This document shows, piece by piece, positions 1 to 7,895 of a DNA stretch of 11,540 bases; position 1 is the first letter of the stretch, and the number at the start of each line of letters is the position of its first letter. The stretch is from JAHHUA01 sp036635475 (GTDB taxonomy: Bacteria > Bacillota > Clostridia > Oscillospirales > Ruminococcaceae), in contig JAVWQH010000047.1 of the NCBI GenBank assembly GCA_036635475.1, forward strand, positions 1-11,540, read 5' to 3'. Position numbers and translations under genes: made by a program. The notes under the pieces were generated by a model that saw only the letters and a program-made list of their open reading frames with translations, was not told the DNA's origin and did not search any database.

Positions 1-49
1 AAGCTTTAAAATGTGGCATATCTGAATTAGCAGACCAAGCTGAAATCAT
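1..49 (-). CDS. Possible 5' end of a leftward gene (partial, runs off the window)
   Basis: On the minus strand an open frame starts at an ATG at 49 and reads MISAWSANSDMPHFKA to the window edge without a stop. A GGAG ribosome binding site lies at 58-61, 8 bases upstream of this ATG. The same frame also has an ATG at 73, but that one has no ribosome binding site before it. Only 16 residues are visible, so no family can be named and the frame could be chance. It would be divergent from the peptide-binding protein gene at 434. Confidence 0.35.
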   Translation of the reverse strand, partial: MISAWSANSDMPHFKA

Positions 50-73
50 TCTATCATCTCCAAAAAACTTCAT

Positions 74-433
74 TTTTCTATTTATTATTAGTATGTACAT
101 TTATGTTTTAAAAATTAAAACTTACCTACTAATAATCGAACTTTATTGCTTGAATTTTTTAAAGAAATCATTACAGCTAAATCAAACTAACTTTATACTA
201 AATGTTGAGCAGCAAAAAGCCTGCTTTGAAAAAAACTTCAATACCTTTTTATTATAATTAGTAGGATAATATTTAATATTAATATTGTTACATAATATTT
301 ATTATAATATTATTTTTATAAAAGTTAATTATATAGTGCTAAATTATGTCCTAAGGTTTAAAATAGCCATAATGCTATTGTAAAAAACCGTTGAAACTGC
401 TATTATTAATATGAATTTTAATGATATTAATTT
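74..433. other. AT-rich intergenic region with ATTAGTA repeats
   Basis: No convincing gene is seen here. The sequence holds three copies of an ATTAGTA-type element: ATTATTAGTA at 84-93 (+), the same core extended to ATTATTAGTAGG on the minus strand at 125-136, and ATTAGTAGG at 257-265 (+). The stretch from about 265 to 330 is almost pure A+T, with several TATAAT-like words and the 12-base palindrome AATATTAATATT. It probably serves as promoter and regulatory space between divergent genes. Confidence 0.4.
378..406 (+). promoter_or_regulatory. Candidate promoter of the OppA-like gene
   Basis: TTGTAA at 378-383 and TATTAT at 401-406 are separated by 17 bases, a fair sigma-A-type match. Transcription would start near 413, leaving a leader of only about 20 bases before the ATG at 434. 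The surrounding DNA is so AT-rich that chance matches are likely. Confidence 0.35.
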
Positions 434-2041
434 ATGATGGAAGTGAATGAAATCAAAAAAAATATTTTAATTTGCCTTTTGTTTTCAATTTTCGCCTTGC
501 TTTTTACAGGTTGTGAAAAAGATATGGGCGAAAATAAGGTTTTTAGATATGATATAAAAAATGGAACATCTAGCATTGACCCTCAGTTTTCAACATCGCC
601 TACCTCTAAAATGATTATAAAAAATACCTTTGAGGGATTATTCGGATATGATGAAAACGGGAAAATTAAAAAAGTTTTAGTGAAAGATTATACAATTTCT
701 CAAGATAATCTTGTATATATATTTAATTTATATGACAATCGTCAATGGTCAAACGAGGACTATGTGACAGCAAATGACTTTGAATATGCTTTCAAAAGAA
801 TGTTCGATTCAGAAGCCTTATCGCCCTTTGCTAATAACTACATCTCTATAAAAAATGCTCAGGAAATTTTGAATAATCAACTTTCTAATGATTTTCTGGG
901 AATTACCGCTATAGATAAATCAACTCTTAAAGTTGAACTTGAACAGCCAAATCCCTACTTTTTATCCCTTTTAACTCTCAATGCTGCTATGCCTTGCAAT
1001 GAAAACTTTTTAATAGCTGCAAAAGGAAAATATGGGCTTGATGTGAAATCTGTTCTTGCCAACGGACCTTTTTATGTTAAAAACTGGGACAATAAATCAA
1101 CAATAACTCTCCGTAGAAATCAATATTATAACTCATCTGATGCTGTTATTGCCACTGGAATAAATTACTATGTTGGAAGAGAAAATACCTTTGATTTATT
1201 TGCCCGAGAGAAAAGTGATTGTATTTTTATTGATAAATCAGAAATTGATACTGTGAGAAAAATGAAAGGTTCGGTCATACCATTTGAAAGCACTACTTGG
1301 CTACTCAGCTTTAATCAGCAATCAACTGCTTTTGACAACGAAAATATAAGATTGGCATTTGCTTCATCAATTGAATTTGAAAATAATCGGGAATTTGAAG
1401 ACGAACATTATAAAATAGCAAAAAACATAATTCCCTCATCTGCAAATGTAATGAGCGGTAGCTATCGTGAAAAAGCAGGAGATTTAACCTATACTTATCT
1501 TAGTTCATTAAATGCAAAAGAAAAATTATCTCTTGGTTTAGAGGAAACAGGCTTGAAAAAAATGTCGAAAACAACATTGTTATTGCCTGACAACGAAATG
1601 GGAAAAGTAGTTGCTCAAGAATTGCAAAAAGTATGGGCAAAAAACATTTCAGTTTTTATAAATTTTAAGCTTGTACCGATTGACGAATTGACAAAATTAA
1701 TTAAAAATAAAGACTATCAAATTGCATTAATCCCCATTACACCCGACAACGACTCCCCTATTAACTCATTAATTCAATTTACAACAGACAATTCCGAAAA
1801 TTATTTTGGAGCTGACAATGAAGAATTCAACAAAATTGTTTATGATGCAACACATAGCGGTAACGAAGAAACATCGGTAGCACTTATAAAAACTGCGGAA
1901 CAAATGTTAATTGATAAGGCATTTGTTATTCCAATATTCTCGTCAAATAAATATTTTGCAATGGCGGAGGGCGTTTCAGATATTGAAGTGTCCATATTTG
2001 ATGAAAATTGTTTCTTTAAGTATGCAAAAAGGATAGATTAG
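434..2041 (+). CDS. OppA-like extracellular solute-binding lipoprotein (SBP family 5)
   Basis: This 535-residue protein resembles the peptide-binding components of oligopeptide ABC importers (family 5, Pfam PF00496) in length and in its N-terminal lobe, for example NGTSSIDPQFSTSP near residues 43-56 followed by NTFEGLFGYDENGK. Residues 8-26 are a lysine-led hydrophobic signal peptide ending in the lipobox-like FTGC, so Cys27 should be lipidated and anchor the protein on the outer face of the membrane. Permease and ATPase genes are not in the window, and a strong terminator follows at once, so it is an orphan binding protein; it could work with a distant transporter or sense peptides. The ligand cannot be read from sequence. 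The start is uncertain: the ATGs at 434 and 437 have no ribosome binding site, whereas GGAAGTGA at 439-446 lies inside the frame, just before Ile-Lys-Lys (452), where a signal peptide would normally begin. Confidence 0.88.
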   Translation: MMEVNEIKKNILICLLFSIFALLFTGCEKDMGENKVFRYDIKNGTSSIDPQFSTSPTSKMIIKNTFEGLFGYDENGKIKKVLVKDYTISQDNLVYIFNLYDNRQWSNEDYVTANDFEYAFKRMFDSEALSPFANNYISIKNAQEILNNQLSNDFLGITAIDKSTLKVELEQPNPYFLSLLTLNAAMPCNENFLIAAKGKYGLDVKSVLANGPFYVKNWDNKSTITLRRNQYYNSSDAVIATGINYYVGRENTFDLFAREKSDCIFIDKSEIDTVRKMKGSVIPFESTTWLLSFNQQSTAFDNENIRLAFASSIEFENNREFEDEHYKIAKNIIPSSANVMSGSYREKAGDLTYTYLSSLNAKEKLSLGLEETGLKKMSKTTLLLPDNEMGKVVAQELQKVWAKNISVFINFKLVPIDELTKLIKNKDYQIALIPITPDNDSPINSLIQFTTDNSENYFGADNEEFNKIVYDATHSGNEETSVALIKTAEQMLIDKAFVIPIFSSNKYFAMAEGVSDIEVSIFDENCFFKYAKRID

Positions 2042-2067
2042 CTTATTTTTAAACATAGCTATATTAC

Positions 2068-2114
2068 AAAATCGAAGGTATAGACAAAATGATTATCTAT
2101 ACCTTCGATTTTTT
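2068..2114 (+). terminator. Rho-independent terminator after the OppA-like gene
   Basis: A perfect 17-bp inverted repeat (AAAATCGAAGGTATAGA at 2068-2084, complement at 2096-2112) encloses an 11-base loop and ends in six T residues (2109-2114). It lies 26 bases past the stop codon. On the minus strand the hairpin is followed by TTTTG, so it may also weakly stop the convergent WYL gene. Confidence 0.92.
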
Positions 2115-2244
2115 ATATTATTAATGGGAAGTTTTGCTGTTTAATGATGTCAGTTGGAATTAATCATAAATTTTTTGAAGATTTATCTTGGCTTTACTTC
2201 CAAAACATCTTTTTCTTTTCCATCTAAGTTTTTCAACCCATTCA

Positions 2245-3168
2245 CTATTTAATTACTCTGACTTTATCCCCTTGGCTTTTCAGCCACATATCAATACCAT
2301 TAGCATAAACTTCTGCGGTGACAGTACGGACACCATTATCTTCTTTAATAACTTTTGCGGTAGGAAGCCTATCAAACACCGCCTCAATAACTCCTGTGTA
2401 TTCAAACTTCACAGTATGAAGTTCGCCTGAATACATTAATTGTATTCCTTGGCGGAATTCATCATCTTTTAATTTATCTAGGTATGAAATATTGAATTTA
2501 ATTCCTGTGCCTTTTAAGTTTTCCATTCTGTCAATTCTAAAAATAATTGGATAATCTTTTGAATTGTCTGCCATAAATCCAATCAGATAGAAATAATATT
2601 CAGAAAAAACTATTGATACAGGCTTTATCAACTTATTACTGCAAACATCATCTTGCCTTGTATAAGTGAAACTAATAATTTCTTGATTAGTTATAAACTT
2701 AGATATTTCCCATATTGGGGATAAAAGCATTTTGTTATGTTTCAATGGTGCATAATAAAATTGCTCATTTCGTATAATATCCTCCACTTGTTTTTTGTCA
2801 TTAATTGTTGCTTGAGTAACAATTTTTGATAACAGCCCATCAAGTTCCTTTTTGCAAAAAGCTCTGCTTTCTAAAAGTATTTTGCTGACAGCCAAAACTT
2901 CTTCATTAGTCATACATTCTCTTGAAAAGTTGATAAGGTAGTAACCTTTTTTTGCCTTATCATATTTAATTACCGTTTCATTTTCAGAAGAATGTGTTTT
3001 TGCAAAATATAACCTTAAATCATCTATATCTTCTTGAATTGTTTTTTCTGTCACATTATATTCCATTGCTAATTCTGAATTATTTACAAATTCACCTTTA
3101 TTTAGACGTTCATTAATGTTAAGTATACGAAAGCTTTTATTCCCTTTATAGTCCAAAACTTCTGACAT
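2245..3168 (-). CDS. HTH/WYL-domain transcriptional regulator
   Basis: The 307-residue product has the usual layout of a WYL regulator. An N-terminal winged helix-turn-helix (about residues 12-58; VNNSELAMEYNVTEKTIQEDI) binds DNA. A WYL domain spans about 155-225, and a C-terminal WCX-like part runs to the end. In the WYL domain the name-giving motif reads FYLIGF at 193-198, with Phe in place of Trp, followed by the conserved FRIDRM at 210-215. WYL domains sense ligands, often nucleotides or nucleic acid; the ligand here is unknown. The start is firm: AAGGAG lies 7 bases before the ATG. The gene is separate from the ppdK operon upstream, with its own promoter and a terminator between them. 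Repeats in its leader suggest autoregulation. WYL proteins often sit beside mobile or defence genes, but none is seen here. Confidence 0.9.
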   Translation of the reverse strand: MSEVLDYKGNKSFRILNINERLNKGEFVNNSELAMEYNVTEKTIQEDIDDLRLYFAKTHSSENETVIKYDKAKKGYYLINFSRECMTNEEVLAVSKILLESRAFCKKELDGLLSKIVTQATINDKKQVEDIIRNEQFYYAPLKHNKMLLSPIWEISKFITNQEIISFTYTRQDDVCSNKLIKPVSIVFSEYYFYLIGFMADNSKDYPIIFRIDRMENLKGTGIKFNISYLDKLKDDEFRQGIQLMYSGELHTVKFEYTGVIEAVFDRLPTAKVIKEDNGVRTVTAEVYANGIDMWLKSQGDKVRVIK

Positions 3169-3248
3169 ATTCTACTCCTTATGGTATGAAATATACAAAT
3201 ATTTATATTTATTGCAAAATGATACATAATATGAAATATTTCTCATTT

Positions 3249-3277
3249 ATTATAATACATATTTAAGTATTATTCAA
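3249..3277 (-). promoter_or_regulatory. Promoter of the WYL regulator gene
   Basis: On the minus strand TTGAAT (3277-3272) and a perfect TATAAT (3254-3249) are 17 bases apart. Transcription would start near 3242, giving a leader of about 74 bases before the ATG at 3168. Confidence 0.6.
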
Positions 3278-3483
3278 CCCTAATAGTTTTTTTCTATAAT
3301 ATACATATGATATATTTCTATTTTGCTTAATACAAATAATCCTAATTACAGTTTATTTATAATTTAATTATACCAAAGACAATGGACATTTATTGGGGTT
3401 TATGCAAATTTGTACAATTGTATTTAAAAGAAAATAAAAATTACAACTGCAATATGTTCATAGAGCATTTTCTGTGGGGAAAT

Positions 3484-3536
3484 AAAAAAGCAGAGTGTAT
3501 TATAACGATATAAAATCGATTATACACCCTGCTTTT
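3484..3536 (-). terminator. Rho-independent terminator of the ppdK operon
   Basis: A 15-bp inverted repeat with one mismatch (3486-3500 against 3522-3536; AAAGCAG...CTGCTTT core) forms the stem, with a smaller CGAT/ATCG stem inside the loop. On the minus strand it runs into TTTTTT at 3489-3484. It lies about 70 bases past the ppdK stop codon. Confidence 0.87.
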
Positions 3537-3608
3537 AAGGCTGATATTTATTTTTAAGCCCGCTATATTAGCACTTTTCCTCTAAGCTATGCTATTTTAA
3601 TCATAGAA

Positions 3609-6251
3609 CTATTTCTTATTGATTACAGTAGCTCTTGCTGCGGCAAGTCTTGCAATTGGCACTCTGAATGGTGAACAGCTTACAAAATCAATGCCAATGC
3701 TGTCGAAAAATTCAATTGAAGATGGGTTTCCACCATGCTCGCCACATACTCCAATAACAATATCTTTCTTTGCTTTAGCGGATTTTGTTGCAATATCAAC
3801 AAGTTGACCAACTGCTTCTCTATCAAGAACTGCAAATGGATTTTCCTTTAAAATCTTGTTGTTTACATAATGATTAAGGAATTTGCCCTCAGCATCATCT
3901 CGGCTAAATCCAAATGTTGTCTGGGTTAAATCGTTTGTACCGAATGTGAAAAATTCTGCAAATTCAGCAATTTCGCCAGCCATCAAGCAAGCTCTTGGCA
4001 ATTCAAGCATTGAACCAACTACACATGGAACTTCAATTCCTGTTTCCTTGCGAACTTCATCTGCAACTTCTTGAGAATATCCTCTTAAAAGTTCAAGTTC
4101 GTTTTTGTCCATTACAAGAGGCATTTCAATTTCAGGCATTGGCTTTGAGCCTTCCTTAATCAATCTTGCTGTTGCATTTAGAATAGCTCTTACTTGCATT
4201 TTGTATATTTCAGGGAATCTAATTCCCAAACGACAACCTCTCATACCCATCATTGGATTGGATTCGTGAAGTGCTCTAACTTTTTGCAATATTGTTTCAA
4301 GCTCCTCAATCTTGTTTTCATCACCATTTTGTAATTTCAACGTGTTAATTTCAAGTGATAATGTTTCCAAATCAGGTAAAAATTCGTGAAGAGGAGGGTC
4401 AAGCAATCTTATTGTTGTTGGAAGTCCACTCATATTTTTAAGGATACCATAGAAATCTTCCTCTTGAAATACAAGAAGTTTTGCAAGTTCAATTTCTCTT
4501 TCTTCAAGAGTTTCTGACATAATCATTTTTTGGATAACAGGAAGTCTGTCAGATGCCATAAACATATGCTCTGTACGACATAGTCCAATACCTGTTGCAC
4601 CAAATTCTCTTGCTTTCAATGCGTCCTTAGGTGTGTCAGCATTTGCCTTAACTTCCATTCTTGCAATAGTATCTGCCCATTCAAGGAATGTTTTAAAATC
4701 GTCACTCAAAATAGGGTCAACCATCTTAACTGCACCAAGAATTACTCTTCCTGTTGTTCCATCAATTGAGATTATATCGTTTTCTTTTAATGTGTAACCG
4801 CTTATTTTAATAGACTTATGTGTCATATCAATTTTCAGGGCTTCGCAGCCACATACACAACATCTTCCCATACCTCTTGCAACAACTGCTGCGTGGCTTG
4901 TCATACCGCCTCGGCTTGTTAGAACACCTTGTGCAGCAATAACTCCTTGAATATCATCTGGTGTTGTTTCTGTTCTTACCAAAATAACTTTTTCGCCATT
5001 TTCAGCTCTTGTATGTGCATCATAAGCATCAAAAACGATTTTTCCGCAAGCAGCACCCGGTGAAGCAGGAAGACCTTTTCCGATAACATTAATCTCTTCA
5101 CTCTCGTCAATATGTCTATGCAAAAGTTGTTCCAATGAATCAGGGTCAACTCTCATAATAGCTTCTTCTTTTGTGATAAGACCTTCTCTTACCATATCAA
5201 CTGCAATCTTAACAGCGGCAGCGGCTGTTCTCTTGCCACTTCTTGTTTGCAGCATAAATAATTTCTTGTCTTGAATTGTAAATTCAATATCTTGAACATC
5301 TTTGTAGTGCTTTTCCAAAACTCCGCAAATATCAACAAATTGCTTATATATTTCTGGAGAATCCTGTTCCAAATGTAAAATTGGGTTTGGAGTTCTTATT
5401 CCTGCAACAACGTCCTCACCTTGAGCATTCATCAAATATTCGCCATATAGTTTCTTCTCGCCGTTGGCAGGATTTCTTGTGAATGCAACACCTGTACCGG
5501 ATTCATCGCCCATATTTCCGAATACCATACATTGAACGTTAACTGCTGTTCCGATTTCTTCGGAAATTTTATTGATTTTTCTGTAAACGTCAGCTCTTGG
5601 GTTATACCATGATGAGAATACAGCTTCAATTGCTTTTATCAATTGCTCTTTAGGGTCAGATGGGAATTGTTCGCCTTTTTCTCTGAAAACGATAGCTTTA
5701 TATTCTTCAATAAGGTTTCTCAAAGATTTTTCGTCCAAATCTTTGTCTATTGTAACTTTTTGAATTTGTTTTGCATTTTCGATTGCGAGTTCAAAGTTGT
5801 AATGGTCAACTCCCATAACAACATCACCAAACATCTGGATAAATCTTCTGTAGCTATCCAGTGCAAATCTTTCATTGCCTGTTGCTTTAATCAAGCCTTC
5901 AACTGTTTCATCATTAAGTCCTAAGTTGAGGATTGTATCCATCATACCTGGCATTGAAATAGGAGCACCGGAACGAACTGAAACAAGCAGAGGGTGATTT
6001 TTGTCGCCGAATTTAAGTCCAATTTGTTTTTCAACTTCTGCAAGAGATGCCCAAATTTGCTCTATCATATCTTCAGATAGAATTTTTCCGCTTTTGAAAT
6101 AATCTCGGCAAGCTTCAGTTGTGATTGTGAGTCCGGGAGGTACAGGCAAACCAATATTTGTCATTTCAGCAAGATTAGCACCTTTTCCGCCAAACAACAT
6201 TTTCATATTGGCGTTTCCTTCTTTAAAGAGATAAGTATATTTCTTATCCAT
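3609..6251 (-). CDS. ppdK: Pyruvate, phosphate dikinase
   Basis: This cytoplasmic enzyme interconverts pyruvate + ATP + phosphate and phosphoenolpyruvate + AMP + pyrophosphate. All three functional parts are visible (numbered from the ATG at 6251). The N-terminal ATP-grasp domain has GGKGANLAEM at about 21-30. The central phosphohistidine domain has GGMTSHAAVVARG at about 448-460, with catalytic His453. The C-terminal PEP/pyruvate barrel has GTNDLTQ at 771-777 and GVCGEHGG near 834-841, whose Cys836 is the expected general acid. Thr451, two residues before the histidine, is the site that PPDK regulatory proteins phosphorylate. The length of 880 residues is normal. The frame also has a GTG at 6260, three codons earlier, but GAGTGG before the ATG and the usual MDKKYTYLF start favour 6251. 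It is the last gene of a three-gene operon, 27 bases (18 from the GTG) after the regulatory-protein gene. Confidence 0.97.
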   Translation of the reverse strand: MDKKYTYLFKEGNANMKMLFGGKGANLAEMTNIGLPVPPGLTITTEACRDYFKSGKILSEDMIEQIWASLAEVEKQIGLKFGDKNHPLLVSVRSGAPISMPGMMDTILNLGLNDETVEGLIKATGNERFALDSYRRFIQMFGDVVMGVDHYNFELAIENAKQIQKVTIDKDLDEKSLRNLIEEYKAIVFREKGEQFPSDPKEQLIKAIEAVFSSWYNPRADVYRKINKISEEIGTAVNVQCMVFGNMGDESGTGVAFTRNPANGEKKLYGEYLMNAQGEDVVAGIRTPNPILHLEQDSPEIYKQFVDICGVLEKHYKDVQDIEFTIQDKKLFMLQTRSGKRTAAAAVKIAVDMVREGLITKEEAIMRVDPDSLEQLLHRHIDESEEINVIGKGLPASPGAACGKIVFDAYDAHTRAENGEKVILVRTETTPDDIQGVIAAQGVLTSRGGMTSHAAVVARGMGRCCVCGCEALKIDMTHKSIKISGYTLKENDIISIDGTTGRVILGAVKMVDPILSDDFKTFLEWADTIARMEVKANADTPKDALKAREFGATGIGLCRTEHMFMASDRLPVIQKMIMSETLEEREIELAKLLVFQEEDFYGILKNMSGLPTTIRLLDPPLHEFLPDLETLSLEINTLKLQNGDENKIEELETILQKVRALHESNPMMGMRGCRLGIRFPEIYKMQVRAILNATARLIKEGSKPMPEIEMPLVMDKNELELLRGYSQEVADEVRKETGIEVPCVVGSMLELPRACLMAGEIAEFAEFFTFGTNDLTQTTFGFSRDDAEGKFLNHYVNNKILKENPFAVLDREAVGQLVDIATKSAKAKKDIVIGVCGEHGGNPSSIEFFDSIGIDFVSCSPFRVPIARLAAARATVINKK

Positions 6252-6278
6252 TTTATCCACTCGCTTTCTGTTAATATA

Positions 6279-7094
6279 TTATCTTAAAAAATTACTTTTT
6301 TGAATAATCTCCATTATCTTACCCGAAGTTTCTTCAATTGCCTTGTTAGAAACATCAATTATCGGACAACCAATTTTCTTCATCAATCTTTCAGCATATT
6401 CGGCTTCCTTCAAAATTCTGTCCATTGTTGCGTAGTTTGCATCTGAAGAAACGCCAATTTCTCTTAGTCGATTTTGTCTGATTGTTTGGAGGACATCAGG
6501 TTGAATTGTCAACCCAATAACTTTAAAACGTGGCAAATCAAATATTGCCTCAGGCGGGTCAACGTCCATAACCAATGGAATATTTGCAGCCTTTATTGAT
6601 TGATACGCAAGGTACATACATATTGGCGTTTTTGAGGTTCTTGAAATACCGATTAAAACAATATCTGCCTCAAAAATTCCGCTGTTATCCTTACCATCAT
6701 CATATTTTGTAGCAAATTCAATTGCTTCAACTCGCTTGTTATATGACATATCCATCAAATGAGATACTCCGGGTTTCATACAAGGTTCAATGTTAAAACT
6801 GGTTTTAATTTGATTAATATATGGTGTTAATGCGTCCATTGCGGGGATTTTGGACCTTTTGGCATATTCTTCAACAAATCGGCATAGTTCTGGATTAATC
6901 AAAGTATAAACTATAAGCTTTTGTTTATCAAGTTCTCGTGATAATTTTTCAATATGATATTGAATTGTTTGAGTATTATTTATAAAAGGGAAACGCTTAA
7001 TTTCGAGATTAGAAACGCTAAATTGGCTGATAACTGAACGAACAAGTGTTGTTCCTGTTTCTCCTATTGAGTCCGACAAAACATATACTATCAT
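6279..7094 (-). CDS. Pyruvate, phosphate dikinase regulatory protein (DUF299 kinase/phosphotransferase, YqfL-like)
   Basis: The 271-residue product belongs to the PDRP/PSRP family (DUF299, PF03618). In that family the protein inactivates PPDK by ADP-dependent phosphorylation of the active-site threonine and reactivates it by a phosphate-dependent reaction that releases pyrophosphate. Family marks seen are the N-terminal VLSDSIGETG (5-14) and the P-loop-like GISRTSKTP (149-157) followed by YLA. A sister branch acts on PEP synthase, but the adjacent ppdK makes PPDK the likely target. The start is firm: TAGGAGG sits 8 bases before the ATG and overlaps the stop codon of the upstream repressor gene, so the two are probably translationally coupled. 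The order repressor then regulatory protein matches the ccpN-yqfL pair of Bacillus subtilis. Confidence 0.95.
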   Translation of the reverse strand: MIVYVLSDSIGETGTTLVRSVISQFSVSNLEIKRFPFINNTQTIQYHIEKLSRELDKQKLIVYTLINPELCRFVEEYAKRSKIPAMDALTPYINQIKTSFNIEPCMKPGVSHLMDMSYNKRVEAIEFATKYDDGKDNSGIFEADIVLIGISRTSKTPICMYLAYQSIKAANIPLVMDVDPPEAIFDLPRFKVIGLTIQPDVLQTIRQNRLREIGVSSDANYATMDRILKEAEYAERLMKKIGCPIIDVSNKAIEETSGKIMEIIQKSNFLR

Positions 7095-7105
7095 TTCTCC
7101 GCCTC

Positions 7106-7759
7106 CTATTCTCCCATACTTACAAATGCTTTTACAATGGTTGTTTTTGTAATTCTTCCAATGACTTTAAGAACATTTTTGCCATCTTTTTCAGTCCATT
7201 CAACAACAGGCAAAGAATCAATTTCGTGAAGTTTCATTAATTTAGCAGCATGATAAAGAGATTCGTGTTCATAAATAAAAATGATATTGGGTTTTCTTGT
7301 CATAATCATAGTTATAGGTATTGTATGTAAATCAGCTTTACCGATTGCTACTCTTAATAAATCTTTTCTTGAAACAATTCCAACAAGTCCGTCGTCTTCA
7401 TCATTAATGAACAAGCTTCCAACATCACGCATAAACAACTCTGCACTTGCATCAAAGGCAGATACACTTGGTGGAATAACCGCAGGAACTCCCATCCAAT
7501 CACCAATTAAAAACGAAGAAAGGCTTTTAACTATGTCAAATGCAATGTCTTTGTCCTCATCTGTCGAACCTGTATCCTCATTATAGCAATAACCTACTCT
7601 TGGTTTTGCGGAAATAATTCCGGCACGAGTCAAAACAGCCAAATCGGGTCTTAAAGTTGCTTTAGAAAGGTAAAATTTTTCAGAAATTTTTTCAGCGGTG
7701 ACAACTCCACCTGTTTTTATTATTTCGATAATTTCTTTTTGCCTTTTTGAAAGTTCTAT
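7106..7759 (-). CDS. ccpN: CcpN-like HTH/CBS transcriptional repressor
   Basis: The protein has an N-terminal winged helix-turn-helix (IELSKRQKEIIEIIKTGG, then VTAEKISEKFYLSKATLRPD) and two CBS domains (about DWMGVPAVIPP...VSRKDLLR and PITMIMTRKP...SLPVVE) that bind adenine nucleotides in this family. B. subtilis CcpN represses gluconeogenic genes during growth on sugar and likewise begins with an IEL(N/S)KRQ stretch, and it too lies next to yqfL. The open frame extends to an ATG at 7846, but the extra residues look non-coding and overlap a hairpin. The only strong ribosome binding site, AAGGAGG at 7774-7768, points 8 bases later to ATA at 7759-7757, giving about 217 residues, close to CcpN. 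Either ATA is used as a weak start, or an upstream ATG (7846 or 7816) is used poorly, or the base is a sequence error. I placed the start at 7759. It is the first gene of the ppdK operon. Confidence 0.88.
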   Translation of the reverse strand: MELSKRQKEIIEIIKTGGVVTAEKISEKFYLSKATLRPDLAVLTRAGIISAKPRVGYCYNEDTGSTDEDKDIAFDIVKSLSSFLIGDWMGVPAVIPPSVSAFDASAELFMRDVGSLFINDEDDGLVGIVSRKDLLRVAIGKADLHTIPITMIMTRKPNIIFIYEHESLYHAAKLMKLHEIDSLPVVEWTEKDGKNVLKVIGRITKTTIVKAFVSMGE

Positions 7760-7767
7760 GTCTGCTA

Positions 7768-7774
7768 CCTCCTT
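7768..7774 (-). promoter_or_regulatory. Ribosome binding site that sets the repressor start
   Basis: AAGGAGG on the minus strand is a near-perfect anti-16S match. The next in-frame codons are GTA, GCA, GAC and ATA; no ATG, GTG or TTG lies at a usable distance, which makes ATA at 7759 the best-placed start. Confidence 0.65.
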
Positions 7775-7776
7775 GT

Positions 7777-7799
7777 GAAAACAGCAATTGCTGATTTTC
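7777..7799 (-). repeat. Hairpin just upstream of the repressor ribosome binding site
   Basis: The sequence pairs as GAAAA-(bulged T)-CAGC, loop AATT, GCTG-TTTTC: nine base pairs with one bulge, containing the 12-base palindrome CAGCAATTGCTG at 7782-7793. It ends two bases before AAGGAGG, so it leaves the site open while lying close to it. It could shape the leader RNA or serve as a DNA operator. Confidence 0.5.
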
Positions 7800-7861
7800 C
7801 ATTTTTGCAGCCGCATATAAAAAAACAATTGAAATATATGAAGCATATTCCTAAATTAAAT

Positions 7862-7874
7862 AGTATGTCATATT
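7862..7874. promoter_or_regulatory. Candidate CcpN operator in the ccpN-ppdK operon leader
   Basis: TATGTCATATT (7864-7874, plus) and TATGACATACT (7872-7862, minus) each fit the B. subtilis CcpN consensus TRTGHYATAYW at every position, as I recall that consensus. The site lies about 15 to 27 bases downstream of the predicted transcription start, a place where a bound repressor could block early transcription. That the local repressor binds it is inference. Confidence 0.5.
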
Positions 7875-7895
7875 AAGCGATAATCGTCTAATAAT

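Larger units (their letters stand above)
3169..3608. other. Intergenic region between ppdK and the WYL gene
   Basis: No gene is seen. It holds the ppdK-operon terminator, the WYL promoter, and repeated words in the WYL leader: TATGAAATAT at 3185-3194 and again at 3230-3239, and a near copy of the second (TATGATATATTTC versus TATGAAATATTTC) at 3306-3318. GAAATATTTC within the second copy is a perfect 10-base palindrome. The part between about 3340 and 3480 shows nothing I can assign. Confidence 0.5.

Noticed and set aside
2150..2244. Separate terminator for the WYL gene on the minus strand
   Set aside because: Only weak pairing (AAGAT/ATCTT, TTGG/CCAA) without a T-tract; the hairpin at 2068-2114 is the better candidate for both genes.
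3619..5924. Plus-strand open frames of 60-90 codons and a 65-codon minus frame within ppdK
   Set aside because: Other-frame readings of a highly conserved enzyme gene.
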